Part shown: in pieces, positions 43,530 through 52,758 of the stretch
How positions within the stretch are numbered: the stretch's first letter is position 1
Layout: every line of letters starts with the position of its first letter
Assembly (NCBI GenBank): GCA_028707695.1
Contig: JAQWAL010000001.1
Coordinates: 80,480-144,479 of the forward strand
Origin: Bacteroidales bacterium
GTDB lineage: Bacteria > Bacteroidota > Bacteroidia > Bacteroidales > UBA932
Length of the DNA: 64,000 nucleotides
Direction: 5' to 3'
Notes under the pieces: model-generated
Seen by the model: the letters and a program-made list of their open reading frames with translations, nothing else
Databases searched by the model: none
Told to the model about the DNA's origin: nothing
Program-made: the position numbers and the translations under genes

Positions 43530-45041
43530 ATGAAAAAGCAAATGAAAATTCATACATTACTGGTAGCACTACTGCTGCCAGTTTTGTTGTTATCCCAGCA
43601 ACCCGTAAAACGGGAATTCAGGGGAGCATGGATACATACTGTTGGCAACCAACAGTTCAAAACCATGAGTACAGACTCTATCAAAGCAATGCTAATAAAA
43701 ACCCTGGACATCCTGGAAGAGGCTGGTGTAAACGCCGTGATATTCCAGGTAAGGCCTCAGGCAGATGCCTTGTATGTTTCCAACCACGAACCGTGGAGTC
43801 GCTTTATAACAGGCCAGCAAGGCAAAGCTCCCAACCCTCTGTGGGACCCTTTGCAATTCATGATTGAAGAGAGTCACCAAAGAGGTATGGAGCTGCACGC
43901 TTGGTGTAACCCATACAGGGTCACATCAAACGAACAAGAACAATTGCACCCGTCCCATCTCTACTTTAAAAAACCTTACCTGTTCAAAAGATACGGGAAA
44001 CAGCTCTATTTTGATCCGGGTGAACCAGAGGCTGTAGAACACACAGTAAAAGTTATTGCAGATATAGTAGAGAGATACGATGTAGATGCCATACACTTCG
44101 ACGACTACTTTTATCCTTATCCAATACAGTTCGAAGAGTTCCACGACGACCATTCATTTGTCAAATATGCCTATGACCAAGGCTACGAGTACTGGCAAAA
44201 GTCAGACTGGAGAAGGAACAATGTATCTACCCTAATAAAAGCCCTTAACGACACTATCAAATCTATCAAACCATGGGTAAGGTTCGGGATCAGTCCGTTT
44301 GGGATACACAGGAACTTGAAGGACACTCCAGATGGTAGCGGGAGCAAAACCAATGGACTTTCTAATTACGATCAATTGTATGCAGATGTACCATTATGGG
44401 TCAAAAACGGTTGGATCGATTATAACGTGCCCCAATTGTATTGGAAAATTGGTCACCCGGCTGCAGATTACAAAACCCTGATTGAGTGGTGGAACAAATC
44501 TAATCACAAAGGTCATCTTTACATAGGACAAAGCATTGGAACATTCACTGAACCCGATTTGGATAATCCTGGCAAGACTCAATTCGAAGCAAAGATGAAA
44601 ATGGTCAGGGAACTGGAAAATGTACATGGGAATGTTTGGTGGCCAGGATGGTCTGTAGCAGCAAACCATAACGGTTTTGCCGATTCCCTTAAAAACAGGT
44701 ACCAAAAAGAGTTATCATTGATCCCTGCATACAAACACTTGGACTCCATTCCTCCAACTCCTGTCTCTGCGGTAAAATATAAATCGGGACAAATAGTATG
44801 GCAAAAACAAATTCACGAAGATCCTTTGCAAACAGTTCTTTTTTATGGTGTTTACCGTTTCCCCGACGGAGTAAAACCAGACATATCCCAAAGCCAATAT
44901 TTGGTTAAAATCGTTGATACCAACAACTACAAACCAAATCCCGGCAAAGGGAAAAAACAACCTTACCAATATGTGATTACTGCAATCGACCGATGTTGGA
45001 ACGAGAGTATTGCTTCAAAACCGTTAAAGGTTAGGCATTAG
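43530..45041 (+). CDS. Secreted glycoside hydrolase-like (GHL10/DUF187) protein
   Basis: This 503-residue exported protein has a signal peptide (about 1-22) without a lipobox cysteine. The domain from FRGAWIHTVGNQQF (about 31) through QVRPQADALYVSNHEPWS, ELHAWCNPYRV and DAIHFDDYFYPYP belongs to the GHL10 family (YngK-like), a TIM-barrel set related to glycoside hydrolases; the DDYFYP segment contains plausible catalytic acids. The C-terminus contains a fibronectin-like part (about 405-500). The polysaccharide it acts on is unknown. A second ATG at codon 5 (MKIHTLLV) could also serve as start. Confidence 0.88.
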   Translation: MKKQMKIHTLLVALLLPVLLLSQQPVKREFRGAWIHTVGNQQFKTMSTDSIKAMLIKTLDILEEAGVNAVIFQVRPQADALYVSNHEPWSRFITGQQGKAPNPLWDPLQFMIEESHQRGMELHAWCNPYRVTSNEQEQLHPSHLYFKKPYLFKRYGKQLYFDPGEPEAVEHTVKVIADIVERYDVDAIHFDDYFYPYPIQFEEFHDDHSFVKYAYDQGYEYWQKSDWRRNNVSTLIKALNDTIKSIKPWVRFGISPFGIHRNLKDTPDGSGSKTNGLSNYDQLYADVPLWVKNGWIDYNVPQLYWKIGHPAADYKTLIEWWNKSNHKGHLYIGQSIGTFTEPDLDNPGKTQFEAKMKMVRELENVHGNVWWPGWSVAANHNGFADSLKNRYQKELSLIPAYKHLDSIPPTPVSAVKYKSGQIVWQKQIHEDPLQTVLFYGVYRFPDGVKPDISQSQYLVKIVDTNNYKPNPGKGKKQPYQYVITAIDRCWNESIASKPLKVRH

Positions 45042-45051
45042 AAACTTATTA

Positions 45052-45096
45052 TTGGTGATTTAGCGGCATTTTAGTAAATTTGCCGCTAAATTTTTA
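45052..45096 (+). promoter_or_regulatory. Antiporter promoter overlapping a terminator hairpin
   Basis: TTG (45052-45054), a 20-base spacer and TAAATTTG (45075-45082) give a perfect -33/-7 pair. The same stretch holds an inverted repeat, TTTAGCGGCA (45059-45068) with TGCCGCTAAA (45081-45090), followed by TTTTTAT. It acts as terminator of the GHL10 gene; the -7 box lies in its loop and the first bases of its right arm. Transcription would begin near 45086, 30 bases before the antiporter ATG. Confidence 0.65.
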
Positions 45097-45115
45097 TAAA
45101 CACATAATTGACGGA

Positions 45116-46324
45116 ATGAAGAAAATCCTCTCTTTTTCACTTTTCTTAATAATTGGTTTGGCTTTATCTCAATTCCTCCCTGCTTTGGGAGAGAATTACA
45201 ATACGGTCAAGATGGTATCGGACACTCTTTTGTATATATGCTTGGCATATATAATGATAAATGTGGGTCGGGAGTTTGAACTTGACAAGGTTAGATGGAA
45301 AAGTTATATAAACGATTACTTCATTGCAATGGCAACTGCAGCCCTTCCCTGGATATTTGTAGCATTATATTACATATTCGTGTTACTTCCAGTTGAATAC
45401 AACACCAGCTGGGATGCGTGGAAAGAGAGTCTTTTGTTAAGCCGTTTTGCAGCCCCCACTTCTGCCGGTATTCTGTTCACAATGCTTGCCGCAATAGGAC
45501 TGAGGACTAGCTGGGTTTACAAAAAAATACAGGTCCTTGCAATATTTGACGACCTGGATACCATATTGCTCATGATTCCTCTGCAAATAATCATGATTGG
45601 CCTCAAATGGCAAATGGCAGCAGTAATTTTCATTGTATTTTTCCTGTTGTATTGGGGATGGAAGCAAATGGGCAAATTCAATTTACCTCAAAACTGGTAT
45701 AATATTCTCATTATGGCTGCTGTGGTTGTCGGGATGACATGGTCCCTGCATTTTATAACAGTTGCTCTTTTTGGAGAAAATGAAGGAATCCATATAGAGG
45801 TTTTGCTCCCTGCTTTTGTTTTGGGAATGATGATGAAACCAGTCCATCTGGACAGCAAATCAGAAAGAGTTGTGACAAACGGAGTGTCATTCTTCTTCAT
45901 GCTGCTGGTTGGTTTAAGCATGCCTGTATTCATTGGAAAATATGCTGTAACAGACAGTATAAGTGTCGGAGCCTCTTTACTGGGAAGCCAGCCAATGCTT
46001 CCAATGGGAACCATCCTCCTTCATGTTCTGGCAGTCTCATTGCTTTCTAACATAGGAAAACTGGTTCCTGTTCTTTTCTACAAAGAGAGGCTGATAGAGG
46101 AGAGGCTTGCGCTTTCCATTGGTATGTTTACAAGAGGAGAGGTTGGAGCCGGAATCATATTCATAGCACTAAGTTACAATATTGGTGGGCCGGCACTTGT
46201 AATTTCCGTTCTATCCATAATCCTCAACCTTGTCCTCACCGGTATTTTCGTGGTATGGGTAAAACAACTTGCAATAAAAGCAGCTTTGAAACAAGAAAGA
46301 ATCACACAAAAGATAAATAGCTAA
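45116..46324 (+). CDS. Cation:proton antiporter family membrane protein
   Basis: This polytopic membrane protein has 402 residues and about 12 hydrophobic segments, of the CPA2/NhaA-like sodium/hydrogen exchanger class. Landmarks are [17 protein letters not shown] near the second helix, [15 protein letters not shown] in the third, [15 protein letters not shown] (an Asp pair typical of the ion-binding site), and [14 protein letters not shown] near the end. I start at ATG 45116; the open frame extends to 45080 through a terminator and promoter, so it is not the start. Ion specificity is unknown. It is 13 bases before asnS. Confidence 0.82.
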   Translation: MKKILSFSLFLIIGLALSQFLPALGENYNTVKMVSDTLLYICLAYIMINVGREFELDKVRWKSYINDYFIAMATAALPWIFVALYYIFVLLPVEYNTSWDAWKESLLLSRFAAPTSAGILFTMLAAIGLRTSWVYKKIQVLAIFDDLDTILLMIPLQIIMIGLKWQMAAVIFIVFFLLYWGWKQMGKFNLPQNWYNILIMAAVVVGMTWSLHFITVALFGENEGIHIEVLLPAFVLGMMMKPVHLDSKSERVVTNGVSFFFMLLVGLSMPVFIGKYAVTDSISVGASLLGSQPMLPMGTILLHVLAVSLLSNIGKLVPVLFYKERLIEERLALSIGMFTRGEVGAGIIFIALSYNIGGPALVISVLSIILNLVLTGIFVVWVKQLAIKAALKQERITQKINS

Positions 46325-46337
46325 TATTAAATATACA

Positions 46338-47732
46338 ATGTCACTAAACAAAAGGATAAAAGTTGCCCAATTGCTTCAAATGTCATCTGGAGCAGAGGTG
46401 TTGGCAAAAGGTTGGGTCAGGACAAAAAGAGGAAACAAGAACATCTCTTTTGTTGCGCTCAACGATGGTTCTACAGTCAAAAACATCCAGATTGTATTTG
46501 ACCTTGGCAAATTCCCAGAAGAACAACTGAAAAACGTAACTACCGGCGCTTGCATATCAGTTTCAGGAACTCTTTCCGAATCTGTAGGCAGTGGTCAATC
46601 AGTAGAAATACAGGCTCAAGAAATTGAGGTATTGGGAGTTGCCGATCCTAATGCATACCCGCTGCAAAAAAAAGGGCATACAATGGAGTTCTTGAGGGAA
46701 ATCGGACACCTAAGACCTCGTACAAACACATTCGGATGTGTTTTCCGCATAAGGCACGCCATGGCTTTTGCCATACACAAATACTTCAACAACAAAGGAT
46801 TTTATTACCTGCATACCCCTGTGATCACAGCCTCCGATGCAGAAGGTGCCGGAGCTATGTTCCAGGTAACTACACTGGATGTTTCAAATCCACCTCGCAA
46901 AGAGGATGGTTCGGTAGACTATTCCCAGGATTTCTTTGGTAAAATGGCCAACCTGACTGTCAGCGGACAACTTGAGGGAGAGTTGGGAGCTTTGGCTTTA
47001 GGCGATATCTACACATTTGGTCCAACCTTCAGGGCAGAAAATTCAAACACTCCAAGACATTTGTCGGAATTTTGGATGATTGAGCCAGAAATGGCTTTCT
47101 ACGATATTACGGACAACATGGACCTTGCAGAAGATTTTATCAAATACCTCGTGAAATATGCACTTGATAACTGTTCGGACGATTTGCAGTTCCTTAACGA
47201 TATGTTTGACAAAGAACTGATTGCAAGACTAAACGGGGTTATTGAATCTCCTTTTGTAAGATTGACTTACACAGAAGGCGTTGACATACTTATGAAATCC
47301 GGGCAAAAATTCGAATACCCGGTTTCATGGGGTACAGATCTTCAAAGTGAACACGAAAGATACCTGGTAGAAAAACACTTTGGGAAACCTGTAATACTCA
47401 CCGATTACCCAAAAGATATCAAAGCCTTTTACATGAAGCAGAACAACGATGGTAAAACCGTGAGGGCAATGGATATTCTCTTTCCAAAGATTGGAGAGAT
47501 TATTGGTGGTTCACAAAGGGAAGAGTCTTTGGAAAAGCTGGAGAGAAGGATAGACGAGATGGATATGGACAGGAAAACCCTATGGTGGTATATAGATACA
47601 CGCAAATTCGGAACTGCTCCACACTCTGGGTTTGGACTTGGTTTTGAACGTCTTCTCCTGTTTGTGACTGGAATGGCAAACATAAGGGATGTTATCCCTT
47701 TCCCTCGTTTTCCAAAAAATGCTGAATTTTAA
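46338..47732 (+). CDS. asnS: Asparaginyl-tRNA synthetase
   Basis: This class IIb synthetase charges tRNA-Asn. The 464-residue protein has an N-terminal OB-fold anticodon domain ([20 protein letters not shown]). The catalytic domain includes [13 protein letters not shown], motif 2 with [29 protein letters not shown], and motif 3 [25 protein letters not shown]. The FRAE(N)SNT stretch identifies AsnRS over AspRS. Its presence implies direct charging of Asn. It follows the antiporter at 13 bases. Confidence 0.96.
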   Translation: MSLNKRIKVAQLLQMSSGAEVLAKGWVRTKRGNKNISFVALNDGSTVKNIQIVFDLGKFPEEQLKNVTTGACISVSGTLSESVGSGQSVEIQAQEIEVLGVADPNAYPLQKKGHTMEFLREIGHLRPRTNTFGCVFRIRHAMAFAIHKYFNNKGFYYLHTPVITASDAEGAGAMFQVTTLDVSNPPRKEDGSVDYSQDFFGKMANLTVSGQLEGELGALALGDIYTFGPTFRAENSNTPRHLSEFWMIEPEMAFYDITDNMDLAEDFIKYLVKYALDNCSDDLQFLNDMFDKELIARLNGVIESPFVRLTYTEGVDILMKSGQKFEYPVSWGTDLQSEHERYLVEKHFGKPVILTDYPKDIKAFYMKQNNDGKTVRAMDILFPKIGEIIGGSQREESLEKLERRIDEMDMDRKTLWWYIDTRKFGTAPHSGFGLGFERLLLFVTGMANIRDVIPFPRFPKNAEF

Positions 47733-47742
47733 AAACTAATAT

Positions 47743-48360
47743 ATGCTTGTTATCGGAATTGCCGGGGGAACCGGCTCCGGAAAAACCACAGTAGTAAGGG
47801 AAATCACTCAGATATTATCTGACAGCGAGGTTGTTGTCATACCACAAGATTCCTACTATAAAGACAACAGCCATCTGCCTCTGGAACAGAGGCTGGAATT
47901 GAACTTTGACCATCCCGACTCCATAGATTTCAACCTGCTTATAAAGCATATAAAAGAGCTGAAATCTGGGAAAGCTGTAGAACAACCAGTTTATTCATAC
48001 CTTACCTGCTCCCGTTCAAAAACAGAAACCATTAAGGTAAAGCCATCCAAAGTTGTGATCATAGAGGGGATCCTTATCTTTACAAGTCCTGAATTAAGAA
48101 AAACAATGGACATTAAGGTATTTGTAGATGCCGATGCCGATGACAGGCTTGGAAGGGTAATTACCAGGGATAACATCGAGAGGGGCAGGACTATAGAAAA
48201 AGTGCTTGAACGATACGAAAAAACGGTCAAACCAATGCATCTTCAATTTATAGAACCAACCAAAAGGTATGCCGATATAATAATACCGCAAGGAGGCCAT
48301 AATCAGGTTGCCATTGGTATTCTTCTTGCAACCATAGAAAAGGTACTTAACAAGAAATAA
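47743..48360 (+). CDS. udk: Uridine kinase
   Basis: It phosphorylates uridine and cytidine for nucleotide salvage. The 205-residue P-loop protein has Walker A GIAGGTGSGKTT (5-16), PQDSYYKD near 35, FDHPDSIDF near 50, and RLGRVITRDNIERGR near 132, each a uridine kinase family motif. It ends one base into the start of the TonB-like gene (TAATG-like overlap at 48360), so the two are coupled. It is ten bases after asnS. Confidence 0.93.
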   Translation: MLVIGIAGGTGSGKTTVVREITQILSDSEVVVIPQDSYYKDNSHLPLEQRLELNFDHPDSIDFNLLIKHIKELKSGKAVEQPVYSYLTCSRSKTETIKVKPSKVVIIEGILIFTSPELRKTMDIKVFVDADADDRLGRVITRDNIERGRTIEKVLERYEKTVKPMHLQFIEPTKRYADIIIPQGGHNQVAIGILLATIEKVLNKK

Positions 48361-49076
48361 TGTTAAAAAGGGATAATAATGCAGGTCTATATCTTACCAT
48401 AGCATTCCATCTTCTGCTGATAATAATTTTGCTTATCTCCAGAATAGATTACATGCTAAGGGAGGAGACCTCTTTTATCCTGGATTTCACAAAGGAGGAG
48501 CTTCTGGAAGAGATAGCCCGTCAGGAAAAACTCAAAGAAGAGGTGAGCAAAGAGCTGGACAACCTGATAGCTGACAGAAGCGCTGTAAGGAATGTTGTCA
48601 CAGACGCTTCATCACAAAGAGGGGAACAACTTCGTGACGACAGGTTCAAGAATCCCAACCAAGTTTACGACGAGGCCAGGGAACTCCAGGAAAAACTGGA
48701 TGCTGCCAAAAGGGAAGCAGAGGCAAACATGGGCTCCGACGATGTTCCTGCTCCAACCCAAAAAAGAGAGAACAAACCCAAAGAAGAGAGTTACAAAGGG
48801 CCATCTGTAATCTCATATCTGCTACCCGGGAGGAAATCAATGAGTTTGCCAATTCCTGTCTACAAATGTGTTGCCGGTGGTGATGTTGCCGTAGCTATCG
48901 TAGTTGACAGAAAAGGTTATGTGAAAAATGCCACCGTCATACCTCACAGGAGCTCTGCAGATGATTGCCTTCAGGAATATGCAATAAGGGCGGCAAAATC
49001 ATCCAGATTCACCGCCTCAGCAGATGCACCTGACCGTCAGACAGGTGAAATTGTTTACCGTTTTATTGCCCAATAG
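48360..49076 (+). CDS. TonB-like energy transducer
   Basis: This 238-residue protein has one N-terminal transmembrane segment (about 12-29; LTIAFHLLLIIILLISRI), a long charged coiled coil (about 40-130) and a C-terminal TonB-type domain (about 150-238; YLLPGRKSMSLPIPVYKCVAGGDVAVAIVVDRKGYV, then EYAIRAAKSSRFTAS). The proline-rich spacer of classical TonB is replaced by a coiled coil, which is common in Bacteroidetes. It could be the TonB driven by the ExbB/ExbD genes 6-8 kb upstream (inference). It overlaps udk by one base and converges with the S41 protease, 14 bases overlapping. Confidence 0.8.
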   Translation: MLKRDNNAGLYLTIAFHLLLIIILLISRIDYMLREETSFILDFTKEELLEEIARQEKLKEEVSKELDNLIADRSAVRNVVTDASSQRGEQLRDDRFKNPNQVYDEARELQEKLDAAKREAEANMGSDDVPAPTQKRENKPKEESYKGPSVISYLLPGRKSMSLPIPVYKCVAGGDVAVAIVVDRKGYVKNATVIPHRSSADDCLQEYAIRAAKSSRFTASADAPDRQTGEIVYRFIAQ

Positions 49077-50646
49077 CAGCCTGTACTACATTGTCGATTT
49101 TCAACAATACAGGATAGAAAGCATTGTCATCCATTGGTGAATATCTCCCAATAAATGCTTTAACCTGAGTCATAATTACATCTTTGCTCTCATCCCACTC
49201 CTGTTGCGTTGCATTAACCCCATTGTCAGAGGCGAATTCAAGGAAACGTCTCTCCATTCCTGCTCCTTCAAAAAAAGTGTCCAAATCTTCCAAGGTTGAT
49301 ATCTCATTGATTCTGCTCCTGAACCGGTCTGCCATTGATGCTCCAAACCTGAAAGCAATACCCTGGTTAGAAACCTTTACAAGGAAAGGGGTAACCCCTA
49401 CAGTATCTATTGGCACAAACAGGTCCGGGATTATACCACCTCCACCATAAACCACTTTACCAGAAGGAGTAGTGTATTTCAATGAATCATTGATTTTTAT
49501 ACTATCGGCACTAAACATTTCGCCATGACGATACCGTTCAATTATATCCCCGTAATAATCTTCACTACCATAAGGCTTTTGGATAGACCTGCCGGTTGGT
49601 GTGTAAAACCTTGCAACGGTCAACCGTATCCCGGAATTATCCGAAAAATAAATAGGCTCCTGTACCAACCCTTTCCCAAAAGATCGTCTTCCAATTATTT
49701 GTCCCCTGTCATTGTCTTGAATGGCTCCTGCAAATATTTCACTGGAAGAGGCCGAACCTTCGTCAATAAGAACTTTTATGCCTAAATCACGACAGGTCCC
49801 ATTGTTGTCAGCAAAAAAATCCTGTCTGGGACGGTTCCTTCCTTGCATATAAACAATCAAGCTTCCTTTGTCCAAAAACTCATTTGACAATAAGAGAGCC
49901 TGGTCAAAATATCCACCTGAATTACCCCTCAAATCAAAAATAAGTGAGGATAGGCCAAATTTCCTTAACTCCCTTACAGCCTCCATGAACTCTGTATAAC
50001 TCGTCCTTGTAAACTTGGATAATTTCATATATCCTAAAGTATCGTTTACCATATAGGCAACATCTATGCTTTTCACAGGAATCTTATCCCGGGTAATGTC
50101 AAAAGAGACAAGTTTGTCAAACCCCATTCTCTTGACATCAACTTTTACTACCGACCCCGATTTCCCACGTAATCTTTTCACCAAAGAATCCTGATCCATC
50201 TTGACACCGGCAACAATCTCTCCGTCCACCTTTACCAACCTGTCACCCGATAACAGCCCCGCCCTTTCCGAAGGACCTCCCGGAATAACACTTATAACCA
50301 CAGCTGTATCATTGGGAACATTGAACTGTATTCCAATGCCATCAAAATTACCCAGCAATTGTTCTTCGGCATTTGTCAACTCTTCAGGGGCAAGGTAAAC
50401 AGAGTGAGGATCCAGTTTTTCCAGTATAAAAGGAATTGCCTCCTCTGTTATCTGTTCCTGGTTTACAGTATCTACATAATGATTGTCTATTTGCTTTAGT
50501 ATCAATGAAAGTTTATCCCAATTATTGTTACTCAACTGCAACTCCCTTTTTGTTGTGAAATTGGTGTATATCTTGAAAGAGAGAGCACCCAAAAGAAAAA
50601 TAATCACTACTGCCGATAATGGGACTGATTTGAACCTATTGGACAT
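49063..50646 (-). CDS. C-terminal processing peptidase, S41 family
   Basis: This 527-residue periplasmic serine protease has an N-terminal signal anchor (about 8-26) and a PDZ domain (about 95-185; GIGIQFNVPNDTAVVISVIPGGP and SGDRLVKVDGE). The S41 core has RGNSGGY near 240-246 and the catalytic Ser-Lys dyad S300 (in GSASSSEIFAG) and K325 (in SFGKGLV), at the family's usual 25-residue spacing. A C-terminal extension follows. It is the last gene of a six-gene operon and overlaps the convergent TonB-like gene by 14 bases at its 3' end, with no room for a terminator in between. Confidence 0.92.
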   Translation of the reverse strand: MSNRFKSVPLSAVVIIFLLGALSFKIYTNFTTKRELQLSNNNWDKLSLILKQIDNHYVDTVNQEQITEEAIPFILEKLDPHSVYLAPEELTNAEEQLLGNFDGIGIQFNVPNDTAVVISVIPGGPSERAGLLSGDRLVKVDGEIVAGVKMDQDSLVKRLRGKSGSVVKVDVKRMGFDKLVSFDITRDKIPVKSIDVAYMVNDTLGYMKLSKFTRTSYTEFMEAVRELRKFGLSSLIFDLRGNSGGYFDQALLLSNEFLDKGSLIVYMQGRNRPRQDFFADNNGTCRDLGIKVLIDEGSASSSEIFAGAIQDNDRGQIIGRRSFGKGLVQEPIYFSDNSGIRLTVARFYTPTGRSIQKPYGSEDYYGDIIERYRHGEMFSADSIKINDSLKYTTPSGKVVYGGGGIIPDLFVPIDTVGVTPFLVKVSNQGIAFRFGASMADRFRSRINEISTLEDLDTFFEGAGMERRFLEFASDNGVNATQQEWDESKDVIMTQVKAFIGRYSPMDDNAFYPVLLKIDNVVQAAIGQ

Positions 50647-50657
50647 TATTCTGATAT

Positions 50658-51080
50658 TTAATCGGTTAAATTTAAAATTTCTACCCCCGCACGCTCTAAT
50701 AAATCCAAACCATCAGTGACAGAATAACTGTTTTTGTAGACCAGTCTTTTTATTCCTGCTTGAATTATAAGTTTGGAACACTCCAAACACGGGGCAGTTG
50801 TCACATACATGGTAGCACCCTCACTACTGTTTCCTGACTTTGCTACCTTTGTTATTGCATTGGCCTCTGCATGTAACACATAGGGCTTTGTCCTTCCTGT
50901 AACCTCATCTTCACAAACATTTTCAAAACCAACAGGAGTACCGTTGTATCCGTCAGATATGATCATTCTGTCCTTCACAAGCAGTGCTCCCACTTGCCTT
51001 CTTTTGCAGTATGAATTCTTTGCCCAAACCTGAGCCATTTCCAGGTAACTCCTGTCAAATTGTCTTTGTTTATCTTCCAT
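50658..51080 (-). CDS. dCMP deaminase family protein
   Basis: This cytidine-deaminase-like enzyme, 140 residues, probably deaminates dCMP to dUMP for thymidylate synthesis. The zinc site is complete: H70-A-E72 in VLHAEANAI, and C98 and C101 in APCLEC. The N-terminal SYLEMAQVWAKNSYCKRRQVGALLV and VCEDEVTGRTKPYV are typical of the dCMP deaminase/ComEB family. ComEB-type proteins of that family are common, so the specificity is likely rather than proven. It lies 11 bases before the S41 gene and 1 base after the acyl-CoA synthetase. Confidence 0.9.
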   Translation of the reverse strand: MEDKQRQFDRSYLEMAQVWAKNSYCKRRQVGALLVKDRMIISDGYNGTPVGFENVCEDEVTGRTKPYVLHAEANAITKVAKSGNSSEGATMYVTTAPCLECSKLIIQAGIKRLVYKNSYSVTDGLDLLERAGVEILNLTD

Positions 51081-51081
51081 T

Positions 51082-52743
51082 TCAATTGCTTGATCTTTGA
51101 TATAAATACCTTTTGATACTTCTTTTTGGAGTTTTTTCGAACTCCTCGGGAAATATCTTTATATTTTGAATTTTACAATAATTTGGCAACTCCTCATTCA
51201 CAACTATCCTCATCTCTTCCATTTTCCTTTCTAGCTCTTGCTCAGAAATCCCATCCGAAACAGCAAGTTCAAAGTCGGGATAAATCAGTGCGGTCAAAAC
51301 ACCTTTTTCTTCAATAACCAAAGATTCGGTCACATAAGGCATATTGTTCACAACACTTTCAATTTCTTCCGGGTAAATATTCTGCCCGGAGGGACCCAAT
51401 ATCATGCTTTTTGACCGCCCCTTTATATAAAGGAAGCCATCTTTATCCAACACACCCATATCCCCGGTATGCAACCAACCCTCATTGTCCAAAACCATTT
51501 GGGTCGCCTCTGTATTTTTATAATAGCCCAGCATCACGTTACTTCCTTTGCAAAGGATTTCCCCCGGAATGTTTTCAGGATCATCAGAATCAATCTTGAC
51601 CTCCATGTTCACTACTGCCTTTCCACACGAATATAGCCTGGTTTGATCCCATGGTGCGTAAGTTATTATTGGGGCACACTCAGTCATTCCATATCCGACA
51701 GTAAAAGGGAAACCAATTTTATGGAAGAAAGCCTCTGCCTCTTTGTTGAAGGCAGCACCCCCTACTATAACCTCTTTGAACCTGCCACCAAAAGTTTTAA
51801 CCAACTCCTGTTTTATTCTTTTTTGGATTTTTTGGTCTATTACGGGCAATCTCAACAGTACCCTAATAGATGTCTTGTTTATGATAGGCTGGAGTTTTTT
51901 CTTGTATATCTTTTCAATGATCAACGGTACAGAAACAACAATATCAGGTCTGATATCGGCAAACGCATCCATTATAATCTTAGGGCTAGGTATTCTGGTT
52001 AAGAAATGGACATGCGCCCCAACTGTCATTTCAAAAAGGAATTCGAACATCATCCCGTACATATGGGCCGTTGGCAACATTGCAACTACATTGGATGTGT
52101 TGTTTAGCTGTGGATGGACCTGCGTGGCAAACTGTACGTTTGATATCAAAGCCCTGTATGGGATCATGACACCCTTTGAAAACCCAGTTGTTCCCGATGT
52201 ATAATTAATCATAGAGAGCTCCTCGTGACTATCCTTGTGATAATCTATATGTTCGGGCCGGAAGTTCTTTGGATATTTTTTACCAAAAAGCTCGTTCAAA
52301 TGCTCTCTGGTCTCTTTGACAATGGGCTCTTTGGCGTAGAGTATGGAAAAGTCGGTAATCTGTATCACAGCCTCCAGACCAGGCATCTCCACTTCATTCA
52401 GCTGCTCCCAAATCACATCTCCGACAAACAATATCCTGGAATCTGAGTGATTTACAATATGGTGGATATTTCCTGGTTTGAACTCATGTAGTATTGGAAC
52501 AGCCACAGCTCCATAAGTTAATGCAGAAAGAAATATTACACCCCAGTTTGCCTGGTTTTTTGAGCATATGGCAATTTTGTCCCCCTTTTTCACTCCACAT
52601 ATCTCAAAAACAATATGTAGTTTTTCAATCCTTCTTGCCACATCCCTATAGTTCAGAGTAATGCCTTTGTAATCGGAAAGTGCAGGATAATCCCAGTTTT
52701 GCCTAAAGCTATTTTCTAACAGCTGGTTTAATGATTTTTCCAT
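51082..52743 (-). CDS. AMP-forming long-chain acyl-CoA synthetase
   Basis: This adenylate-forming enzyme activates fatty acids to acyl-CoA. The 553-residue protein has the AMP-binding motif MINYTSGTTGFSKGVM (about 178-193), AHMYGMMFEF, GYGMTECAPI, GWLHTGDMGVLDKDG and KSMILGPSGQNIYPEEIE near 465. All sit where family members have them. It may recycle fatty acids or prepare membrane acyl chains in this envelope operon (inference). It is in the minus-strand operon, 15 bases after the ABC exporter. Confidence 0.9.
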   Translation of the reverse strand: MEKSLNQLLENSFRQNWDYPALSDYKGITLNYRDVARRIEKLHIVFEICGVKKGDKIAICSKNQANWGVIFLSALTYGAVAVPILHEFKPGNIHHIVNHSDSRILFVGDVIWEQLNEVEMPGLEAVIQITDFSILYAKEPIVKETREHLNELFGKKYPKNFRPEHIDYHKDSHEELSMINYTSGTTGFSKGVMIPYRALISNVQFATQVHPQLNNTSNVVAMLPTAHMYGMMFEFLFEMTVGAHVHFLTRIPSPKIIMDAFADIRPDIVVSVPLIIEKIYKKKLQPIINKTSIRVLLRLPVIDQKIQKRIKQELVKTFGGRFKEVIVGGAAFNKEAEAFFHKIGFPFTVGYGMTECAPIITYAPWDQTRLYSCGKAVVNMEVKIDSDDPENIPGEILCKGSNVMLGYYKNTEATQMVLDNEGWLHTGDMGVLDKDGFLYIKGRSKSMILGPSGQNIYPEEIESVVNNMPYVTESLVIEEKGVLTALIYPDFELAVSDGISEQELERKMEEMRIVVNEELPNYCKIQNIKIFPEEFEKTPKRSIKRYLYQRSSN

Positions 52744-52758
52744 TCAAACAATCAATTA

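Noticed and set aside
45080..45115. Extension of the antiporter to 45080
   Set aside because: It would start inside the promoter/terminator hairpin with a TTG codon; the membrane signal begins at ATG 45116.
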